Positions 57,501 through 64,000 of a stretch of 64,000 nt of DNA are shown here, in pieces (position 1 is the first letter of the stretch; each line of letters opens with the position of its first letter). The DNA is from Bacteroidales bacterium (GTDB taxonomy: Bacteria > Bacteroidota > Bacteroidia > Bacteroidales > F082). The notes under the pieces are model-generated. The model was not told where the DNA came from. It did not search any database and saw only the letters and a list, made by a program, of their open reading frames with translations. The translations under genes were made by a program, and so were the position numbers. The DNA lies in NCBI GenBank assembly GCA_016284305.1, contig JAEEON010000017.1, positions 1 to 64,000 of the forward strand. The letters are read 5' to 3'.

Positions 57501-57901
57501 TCAACTCCACCGCCGAGCGCGTCAGCCTTTACACCGAACTCGACCACATCAAGACCGAGGAAAGGCTTTTGGAATTCGGAAATCAACTCACCGACCGATT
57601 TGGACCGATGCCCAAACCCGTCATTGACCTCATCAACACCGTTAGATTACGCTGGATGGCCAAGGACCTGGGATTTGAAAAGATTGTATTAAGGGATAAC
57701 TTGATGGTGGCTCATTTCGTAAGCAATCAAGAATCAGCATATTACGAGACAAGCATCTATCAACAGGTCATGCAATACATTCTAAATCATCCCAAACGTT
57801 GCACTGTCAAAGAAGCTCACGAGAAACTCATTTTGACCATCAAAGAGGTGGCCACTGTCACCCAAGCCCTTAGTATTATCAAGGGAATGGCTGAAAAATA
57901 A
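54590..57901 (+). CDS. mfd: Transcription-repair coupling factor
   Basis: 1103 residues. Removes stalled RNA polymerase and recruits UvrA. Start GTG 54590, just after hutU. The N-terminal UvrB-like part has RGGIIDVFSF (about 165-174); the RNA polymerase-interacting domain has KPGDYVTHIDHGIGRFEGL; the translocase has Walker A GDVGFGKTEIAIRA (about 576-589), LIIDEEQKFGV (DEEQ box), TLTATPIPRTL and the TRG region near RDLDIRGAGNLLGAEQSGF. Shares the hutU transcript unless an internal promoter exists. After the stop there is an A/T-rich stretch but no clear GC stem. Confidence 0.97.
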   Translation: MTLDNTHRIYSGLTGSAKAFAVEELFREKGGQHLVICTSKEDAAYFYNDLEALFGEREMDYSKKQILYYPTSYKRPYEPERPDNTYILSRTEVLQRISTSERRTIIVSYPEALSEKVFTRRLLAKNTFKVKQGDKINLDFLTDLLFEYGFENVDFVVEPGQFAIRGGIIDVFSFANDNPYRIEFFGDEVDSIRSFDIASQLSIERLNQIVLLPNMQQQAFIEERESILEYLPKATTIWIEEMSFFAAQIDKEYERAVEAWEKLETSPLDDVNTLGNDVHITPGKLFAKSEELLKALEAHPTIEFGKQNTGDKSFHTTPQPIFNKNFGMLIDNLNEYRERGYRIILYSESSKQLDRIQAILNDIQHHDELHSDFERKLIAIHAGFIDHDNKVCRYTDHQIFERYHRYHLRDNFSTKQAITLKDLYDLKPGDYVTHIDHGIGRFEGLMTMDVHGKSQEVLRLTYNKGDTLYISIHSLHQIAKYSSKDGAEPSLSTLGSNTWNRLKSKTKSKVKDIARELIKLYAERKQSKGFQFAPDSYLQNELEASFIYEDTPDQLKATNDVKRDMESASPMDRLICGDVGFGKTEIAIRAAFKAATDSKQVAVLVPTTVLALQHYQTFSSRLEGFPVNIEYLNRFKTAKQQKEILKRLEEGQIDIIIGTHRLTGKDVKFKDLGLLIIDEEQKFGVAVKEKLKEMKANVDTLTLTATPIPRTLQFSMMGARDLSVINTPPPNRYPVQTELRTFDGELIREAILFEMARNGQVFFIHNRVQNIMDVHDMIMSYVPGCRIAVAHGQMEGSKLEEIMLDFIAGDYDVLLCTTIVESGLDIPNANTIIVNDAHRYGLSDLHQLRGRVGRSNKKAFCYLLTPPFNTLTEEAQKRLRALEEFSDLGNGINIAMRDLDIRGAGNLLGAEQSGFINDIGFETYHKILDEAIAELKANEFSDLFDKEKDLEYVTDCVIETDMEVLLPADYINSTAERVSLYTELDHIKTEERLLEFGNQLTDRFGPMPKPVIDLINTVRLRWMAKDLGFEKIVLRDNLMVAHFVSNQESAYYETSIYQQVMQYILNHPKRCTVKEAHEKLILTIKEVATVTQALSIIKGMAEK

Positions 57902-57956
57902 TCGTATTTTTTTTTAGAAAAAAAATTAAAAATATTTCCACTAATTCATTTTTTTG

Positions 57957-57964
57957 TATATTTG
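57957..57964 (+). promoter_or_regulatory. -7 promoter box TATATTTG upstream of the giant protein
   Basis: TATATTTG followed by CA. It predicts a leader of about 290 bases before the ATG at 58263, by far the longest in the window. Confidence 0.6.
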
Positions 57965-58032
57965 CAAGTCCAAAGTAGGGTTTCAGCCCCTTTGGTTTTG
58001 TTAGAACAATTGTTTTAGATTTATAGTTTATT

Positions 58033-58239
58033 ATGACAAAACGCAATGACACATTAAGTCGTCAACGCATCATGGAAGGCGGATCTCCCCGGTTCGCACC
58101 TGTTTTGTTTATAATAAACCCAAAGAACCAATTTTTAGGTACACCTTATTATATTAATGTCGGAACCCAAGAGCGGAAGAAAGTGGATCTGGAAGCTCAA
58201 AAAACTAAATTACTGAAATTCAATTTATTAATTAACTAA
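58033..58239 (+). other. Possible short ORF in the long leader
   Basis: The 361-base gap 57902-58262 contains a 68-codon frame starting MTKRNDTLSRQRIMEGGSPR, with basic N-terminal half and no signal peptide. I recognise no family. It may be a leader peptide, a small protein, or chance; its end lies 23 bases before the giant gene. Confidence 0.25.
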
Positions 58240-58262
58240 ATTATTAATCAAAATTTCCAACT

Positions 58263-61200
58263 ATGAAAAAAGTTCTATGGATTGCATGTTTATTATGTAT
58301 GATGCCATTCTTAGGCTACACACAGATGCATGCAGGTCTTGCAGCGCAAGACGATGAGATTGTCTTTGGACAACCTCCAGTTTCGAAAGAACTGCCATCG
58401 CACATTGAGTTGAGGAACATTGCCCTCACGCCTAAAACACGTGACGGTGCTGATCCCGTTTGGGCCCACGCAATGTTCATTCCTCCGCACAACTACACGT
58501 TTGGTAGGTACTACGAAGTCACCGAAGGCGGTGAGATCACCCAGCGCATGATGTACAACAACTGGTACTACAGTTCAGCCGAGTACTACTATGATGCTGA
58601 GACCAACCCCAACCCACCCGAGTTCCCGGTTTGGGCTTACGCTGAGGATTACGTCCAAGGCTTCATGACACTGAATTACAACGATGGTACTCCAAACCAG
58701 AATTGGCATTCCCCAGTGTCGTTGAGCATGAACGATATTACTTATGACTACAATCATGGACGCATGCTTGGTATCAAGCATGGACGTATCTACAACATTA
58801 TCATCGACGGTGACCAAGCCGGTAGAAGCGAGTTGCTCTATGACTACGCCGATCATGATAACCTGAAGCCGATCGCCATTGCTGCTGACCTCGACGGTAC
58901 CCTGTATTTCGTCTCCACCAGTACTGACGGTGAAGAACCCTCCAGCCTCTACAAGTTCGAAAGCGACGATGAGGACCTGACTACCCCTGTTTTGGTTGGT
59001 GAAGAAGGAGCTCTCGATTGGGCTGCTTGGTCTATCCAAACCATGGCTTTCAACCACAAGACTCGCGAGCTCTTCTGGTGGGCCAATGACAAGGACGGTA
59101 ACAGCCAGCTGAAGAAGATCAACAAGGACGACGCCACTCTCGTCGAGGATGTGACCGACCTCCTGCAAACCGGTATCGGTGGTCTGATCTTCCAGTTCGA
59201 CTATAAACCTTACACCGCTACCTGCGTCGATGAAGATGGCAATATGTTAACTGACGGAACCCTGTTGCTCGACAACGGTGAGGCTGTTAACACCTACAAG
59301 CCTGGCCAAGACGTGACCGTCACCATCACCGCTCCTCAGTGCATGTCACTTTTGAACCTCTATGTCTATGCAGCTGAAGATCATAATACGATCATCGAAA
59401 CCTTCACGGCTGACGACATGGAAGATGGCACCATCACCTTCGTCATGCCTGCTTGCGATGTTGACATCTATGCTGAATGGATCGGTAACGATCATGAGAT
59501 CACTGTGACTTATGTTTGCGCAACAAACCCCTCCATCATGACCAACATGCCTGACCTCATCACCACTAACCCTGCTGGTACAGCACTCTGCGGTGATCTG
59601 GTCACCATCTACTATCAACATCCTGAAGGCTACATCCTGACCGAACTCACAGCCACCCCCAACTGCCAGGTGAGCACTCCGTACATCACTCCGAACAGCA
59701 CCTATTGCACCTTCAACATGCCCGATAACGACGTCGCTGTTAATGGCAGATATGTCTATATCATTACTGGTGATGTTGAAGACATTTGCCAATGGCAACC
59801 TCTAGGCCACGTTCCGAATGAAGTATGCACCTTGTCTTCACCTCACACCCACACCTATTACTTCCAGAAACCTGGAACCAGCAACTGGCTTGTATTGAGT
59901 GAAGAACAAATGATGGATGGCAACACCTTCGATACTCCTGGTACTTGGCAATACTATGCCGCATTCCACAACCAATACGGCACCTTCACCGCCAAACCTA
60001 AGAGCTTCCAAGTCTATGCCGCTCCTCAGAGCATCGCTATTGAAGGCAACCAGTACAACTGCGAAGGCGACAGCATCGTCCTTAATGTTGTTCCTACTCC
60101 TGCCAACGCTGTCATGACTGGCACATTCGTTTGGTTCAAGGATGGTGAAGAACTTATGGAAACCACTGAACCCAAGCTCGTCATCAACCCCATCGCCAAG
60201 GCTGACGCTGGTTTGTATAACGTAGTCTATACTCCTGCTACCGACGCTACCGCTGATCAAGAAACTGAACCCGTCTGCGAGTTCACTCTTGAAGAAGGTT
60301 ACCCCGTCAACGTTGCATCACTGCCGAACAACCCGATTGTCCGCATCAAGGACGGCCAGAACCCCATCTGCTACAACAGCCCCGTGGAGATCGAATGGGA
60401 TCACGGTGTGTTGAACCCGGATGAATATGAGTTCCAATGGTACACCCTGGACGAAGAAGGTGAATGGGCCGCTATCGAAGGCGCTACCGGTTATGTCTAT
60501 GAGACCGATGCTCTCACCGCAGCCACTGACTTCATGCTGAGCATCCACTACGCTGGTGAGTATAGTCTCTGCCACGCTGAAAGCGAACCCTTCACTGTCG
60601 AAGTCATGGAAGAAACCTTCCTCGAGTTCGACGGCGACATGGAGACCTGCCAAGGCTACAATCCAGACAACAACCCAACAGTGGTTGGCGAATTCAAGAA
60701 TTTCCAATGGACCTTCGACGGCACCGTTCTGCATGAAACCAGCAACACTCTCCACTTCGAGAACACTGTTGCTAACGGCGACGGCGACCTCCTCGATACT
60801 CCTGGAACCTTCGTCGTGTATGTCAGCGCACAAACTGATGATGAAAACGAATGCACCATCAACGGCCAATTCGAATTCACTGTGAAAGAACTGCCCGACG
60901 TCACAATCGCCAACAACATCACTGACGATATCGCTCACTACGATGACAGCCCGATCCTCACCATCAACGTGTGCAAAGGCACCTCTGTCATCCTGACTGC
61001 TGAAGGAGCTAGCAACTATCGTTGGGATCCTACCAGCGAGACCACCCAAGAAATCAACTTCGTTGCTATGGAATCCACCGCTTACTCCGTGTCAGGCTAC
61101 GATGAAAACACTGGTTGCTGGAACACCACCACCATCAACATCGAAGTTACTGAACTTCCTGAGATCACTTGGATTACCCCGAGTGCAGACACCACCTTCG

Positions 61201-64000
61201 GCATGATCATGATCATCAACGGCAGCATCACCAACGAATTCCAACTCGTGGCTGAACCTGCTGGCGGCATCTTCGCATGGGTCGAAGAAGGAGAAGACAT
61301 CAACGTGATTGACCACCCAATCGAAGACGGTATCTTCAATCCGTCATTGCTCGGCATCGGCAACTTCCAACTGATCTACAGCTATCAAGATCCTACAACA
61401 GGATGCGATGCTGAAGAAAAGATCGACATCACCATTGAGAAGCCTTACTGGACCGACGAAGACAAGTGGGATCCAGAATGGTATGATGCTTGCGTGTTAG
61501 CTCACCGTTTCGAAATCACCAACCCAGCTCAAATGGGTTCCTTCATGGCCTATGTCTATGGCTTGAACGGCGTTCCACAAACCGACTTCGCAGGTGACAC
61601 CATTTGGATCACCAACAACATCGACCTCCTCGAGATGCCTTACTTCTACCGCCCATTCTGCGACACCGCTCGCTTTGCCGGTGTGCTTGATGGTACTGGC
61701 AAGGTCGTCAGCAACATGACCATCACTGAAGACAACCTGGAGATGTTTATGGAAGAAGGCTGGATCCGTAACCTCGGCATCAAAGATGCTAACATCACCA
61801 GCGTCGGTGAACCTTGCATCGTCAGCATCGATGAAGGCGCTATGTTGCACAACAGCTACGTCACCATGCCTAACCTGGTCAACGTCATCCCGAACCTCCA
61901 ACCCACTGGCGAAGTGAGAAACGTTTACTACCTGGATAACGAACACTCTGTCTATATTGACAACGCCTATGCTCTCCAAGCCTACGAATGTGGAGACAAG
62001 GAGGTAGCAGAAACCGAGACAGCTCAAGTGATTATCAACAACATCACTCCTGAAGAATTGCTCATCTCTCTTGGTGGAGAACCCGAGAAATTCGAAGGCA
62101 TCCTTGAAGAGTGGGTCTGGATCCAAAACGACTTCATCTACAGAGACTGGCGCACTGACGGTGATGACGACCTGAGCCAAATCAACTACGGCTATCCGTT
62201 CCTGACCGAGGCATTTGTCCACCATCACTACATGTGCTTGGCCGATGACTGCTACGGCACTGGAGCCTACGAAGGCACCCAAACCCGTACCATCAACAGC
62301 CTCGTCACTGAAGAAGGCGTTGACTACGAATTTGCCATGAACGGCGATGCCATCACCTATGTTTATACTCCTGAATCAGAAAACGTGGTGGTTGACTCCA
62401 TCCTTGTTGAAGCCCTCGGATACAATGGCATCCAAGACAGCACCTTCGTCGTCGCTGGACCTGGCTATGAATACGAATTCAACATGCCGGTTGACAGCAT
62501 CTATCTGCCAGCTTACACGCTCCGCGTCACTCCTTATGCTAGAAGAAGCTACTGGACCGACGAAGGCAACTACGATGAAAATTGGTATAATGACTGCGTC
62601 TTAGCCAACCGTTATGAGATCACTTCTAATGAACAACTTGCTGCTTTGGCCTACATGGTCAACGTTGAAGGAGAGACTTTCGAAGGTGACACTATCCATA
62701 TCACTGGAAGCGAAACCCTCAATTCCGAACTCCTCGACATGAGCGGTCACTACTGGAAACCGATCTACAACTTTGCAGGTGTGCTTGATGGCACTCACTA
62801 CATCGTTGACAACCTCTTCATCAATGAGAACAACGAATGCGACGCTGAAGAAGGATTACTGGGCTACAACGCCATGTTCGTGAACTGCAGCGGTAGCATC
62901 ATCAACCTGGGTATCCAGGATGCTGTCCTGCCCGAACCAAGCGAAGACTGCCACGTGGCTACCTTCATCGTCAACAACAGCGATAACTTCAATGGTTCCG
63001 TCATCAACAGCTTTGCCACCACCGATCCTGCTCTGCACCTGCAAGTGGAAATCGCTGAAGGCAATAGCGTTACGGTGACCAACACCTACACCCTCGACGA
63101 AGGCGGCAACATGATCGACCACAACCATAACGGCATCGATTTCGCTGCCCTGAGAGAGTGGGTCATCAACATGTCTGCTGAATACCCGATGATCTTCTGG
63201 GATTGGAAGTTGGATGACCAACTCATCAACTACAACTATCCTGTCCACAGCGTACAATATGTTGGAGGCTGGGCCATCACCTACATTCCTGACCACCTCA
63301 ATCCTAACAACGGATTTATCAGTGGCGTAGAAACTGCTTACGCAGATGAAATCGTTACAGTGACCAAGAATCCTGATTGGTGCTATGACATGATCTCTTG
63401 CGTGGTTGATCTCGGCGATGAAATCCTCGATATCAGCAGCACCATGCAATTCACCATGCCCGACAATCCTGTGACTGTCACTGCAGAGTTCGCTCCTAAG
63501 AACTGGACGCTCACCGTCAACTACCTGTTGATGGACGGCACACCAATTCCGGATGCTGATCCTAGTGTCTATCCTCAGATGCATGTTGACGACGAAATCC
63601 TCGTTGATGACTATGCAGCCGAATTCGCTGACTACGAACTCATCACCGATGATGAAACGATCAACCAAGACGAAGTGATGGAGTGCGGTGACAAGGTTGT
63701 GAACTACTACTACCAAGGCAAGATGCACGAAATCACCTTCTGCGAGAACGACACCGAATACGAAGTTAACTACACCACTGATCCTGAAGGCGAAGCTCGC
63801 TATGGCGAAACAGTGACCCTCACCGTCGAGACTGAGGATGGCGTGTCAATCATGGGCGTCACCATCACCGACATGGAAGGCAATACAGTGCCTTACGAAG
63901 GCAGCAACGGTGTGTTCACCTTCGTCATGCCTGCTACTGATGTAATGATCTGCGCTGAATTCGACGAAGAATACTGGGATGATAGAGGTCCTGCCGATAT
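58263..64000 (+). CDS. Giant acidic secreted repeat protein, 5' part
   Basis: At least 1912 residues, open to the window end with no stop seen. Signal-peptide-like start MKKVLWIACLLCMMPFLGYT. The first 330 residues look like a beta-propeller-type region (DLDGTLYFVST, MAFNHKTRELFWWAND). Next come bacterial repeat-type domains ending FVMPACDVDIYAEW (about 370-400) and several Ig-like domains (about 500-1050). From residue 1062 a long repeat begins with YWTDEDKWDPEWYDACVLA; it recurs at 1430 (YWTDEGNYDENWYNDCVLA) and opens again at 1904 (YWDDRGP). Each full copy contains a GLUG-like FAGVLDGT motif. Probably T9SS-exported like its neighbours, but the C-terminus is outside the window. Confidence 0.85.
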   Translation, partial: MKKVLWIACLLCMMPFLGYTQMHAGLAAQDDEIVFGQPPVSKELPSHIELRNIALTPKTRDGADPVWAHAMFIPPHNYTFGRYYEVTEGGEITQRMMYNNWYYSSAEYYYDAETNPNPPEFPVWAYAEDYVQGFMTLNYNDGTPNQNWHSPVSLSMNDITYDYNHGRMLGIKHGRIYNIIIDGDQAGRSELLYDYADHDNLKPIAIAADLDGTLYFVSTSTDGEEPSSLYKFESDDEDLTTPVLVGEEGALDWAAWSIQTMAFNHKTRELFWWANDKDGNSQLKKINKDDATLVEDVTDLLQTGIGGLIFQFDYKPYTATCVDEDGNMLTDGTLLLDNGEAVNTYKPGQDVTVTITAPQCMSLLNLYVYAAEDHNTIIETFTADDMEDGTITFVMPACDVDIYAEWIGNDHEITVTYVCATNPSIMTNMPDLITTNPAGTALCGDLVTIYYQHPEGYILTELTATPNCQVSTPYITPNSTYCTFNMPDNDVAVNGRYVYIITGDVEDICQWQPLGHVPNEVCTLSSPHTHTYYFQKPGTSNWLVLSEEQMMDGNTFDTPGTWQYYAAFHNQYGTFTAKPKSFQVYAAPQSIAIEGNQYNCEGDSIVLNVVPTPANAVMTGTFVWFKDGEELMETTEPKLVINPIAKADAGLYNVVYTPATDATADQETEPVCEFTLEEGYPVNVASLPNNPIVRIKDGQNPICYNSPVEIEWDHGVLNPDEYEFQWYTLDEEGEWAAIEGATGYVYETDALTAATDFMLSIHYAGEYSLCHAESEPFTVEVMEETFLEFDGDMETCQGYNPDNNPTVVGEFKNFQWTFDGTVLHETSNTLHFENTVANGDGDLLDTPGTFVVYVSAQTDDENECTINGQFEFTVKELPDVTIANNITDDIAHYDDSPILTINVCKGTSVILTAEGASNYRWDPTSETTQEINFVAMESTAYSVSGYDENTGCWNTTTINIEVTELPEITWITPSADTTFGMIMIINGSITNEFQLVAEPAGGIFAWVEEGEDINVIDHPIEDGIFNPSLLGIGNFQLIYSYQDPTTGCDAEEKIDITIEKPYWTDEDKWDPEWYDACVLAHRFEITNPAQMGSFMAYVYGLNGVPQTDFAGDTIWITNNIDLLEMPYFYRPFCDTARFAGVLDGTGKVVSNMTITEDNLEMFMEEGWIRNLGIKDANITSVGEPCIVSIDEGAMLHNSYVTMPNLVNVIPNLQPTGEVRNVYYLDNEHSVYIDNAYALQAYECGDKEVAETETAQVIINNITPEELLISLGGEPEKFEGILEEWVWIQNDFIYRDWRTDGDDDLSQINYGYPFLTEAFVHHHYMCLADDCYGTGAYEGTQTRTINSLVTEEGVDYEFAMNGDAITYVYTPESENVVVDSILVEALGYNGIQDSTFVVAGPGYEYEFNMPVDSIYLPAYTLRVTPYARRSYWTDEGNYDENWYNDCVLANRYEITSNEQLAALAYMVNVEGETFEGDTIHITGSETLNSELLDMSGHYWKPIYNFAGVLDGTHYIVDNLFINENNECDAEEGLLGYNAMFVNCSGSIINLGIQDAVLPEPSEDCHVATFIVNNSDNFNGSVINSFATTDPALHLQVEIAEGNSVTVTNTYTLDEGGNMIDHNHNGIDFAALREWVINMSAEYPMIFWDWKLDDQLINYNYPVHSVQYVGGWAITYIPDHLNPNNGFISGVETAYADEIVTVTKNPDWCYDMISCVVDLGDEILDISSTMQFTMPDNPVTVTAEFAPKNWTLTVNYLLMDGTPIPDADPSVYPQMHVDDEILVDDYAAEFADYELITDDETINQDEVMECGDKVVNYYYQGKMHEITFCENDTEYEVNYTTDPEGEARYGETVTLTVETEDGVSIMGVTITDMEGNTVPYEGSNGVFTFVMPATDVMICAEFDEEYWDDRGPAD

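Noticed and set aside
57902-57935. Terminator after mfd
   Set aside because: T10 followed by A8 could pair, but the stem is pure A-T with a tiny loop and no GC; too weak to call.

Overview
The window looks like part of a chromosome from an uncultured-type Bacteroidales bacterium (phylum Bacteroidota). The evidence is internal: an ATP synthase operon in the order atpD-atpC-(membrane protein)-atpB-E-F-H-A-G, proteins with type IX secretion (T9SS) type A and type B C-terminal signals, GldA-like, DUF4294, YbbR/YajC/CoaE and HU-SPOR genes, and many upstream -7 boxes of the Bacteroidota form TAnnTTTG, nearly always followed by C. Most genes are ordinary housekeeping genes. The accessory content is large secreted surface proteins and repeats.

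Layout. 1-614: 3' end of an Rpn/PD-(D/E)XK transposase-like gene. 851-5024: a 1295-residue T9SS adhesin-like protein plus an 87-residue tail protein. 5154-12879: ATP synthase operon ending with a phosphopantetheinyl transferase. 12924-15720 (minus): rplM-rpsI-rpsB-tsf. 15831-22798: gldA-like ABC ATPase, metK, a TPR lipoprotein, def, ruvX, a DppC-like permease, tRNA-His and an outer-membrane protein. 22922-27029: tRNA-Leu, tig-clpP-clpX and a DUF4294 gene. 27032-38445 is mostly minus: sugar-phosphate transferase, lipoprotein, oxidoreductase, (pcm on plus), HerA-like ATPase, trmB, HU-SPOR protein, kdsB, deoxynucleoside kinase, LptG-like protein, tgt. 38513-48952 (plus): a glycosyltransferase, two more large secreted proteins (1583 and 1324 residues) and a second small tail protein between them. 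48949-52468 (minus): coaE-ybbR-yajC-DUF1573 and a T9SS type B protein. 52586-57901: hutU and mfd. 58263 to the end: at least 1912 residues of a giant repeat-bearing secreted protein.

The least explained items are these. (1) Two small secreted proteins share a C-terminal APLGSG / hydrophobic / basic-tail signal and lie directly beside giant T9SS-type proteins; three of the giants share a common C-terminal module, and one of them lacks the T9SS signal. (2) At least eleven operon junctions carry heptamer or octamer repeats of the form stop codon plus 4-5 nt, read on the coding strand. The tracts usually begin at the stop codon of the upstream gene. Because their period is 7 or 8 they place stops in all three frames. 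(3) The pcm-DUF853 convergent gap is almost entirely repeats: 22-bp x3, a long REP-like inverted repeat, and 26-bp x5.5.

All functions are inferred from reading the translated sequence against remembered family motifs. No database search was run.
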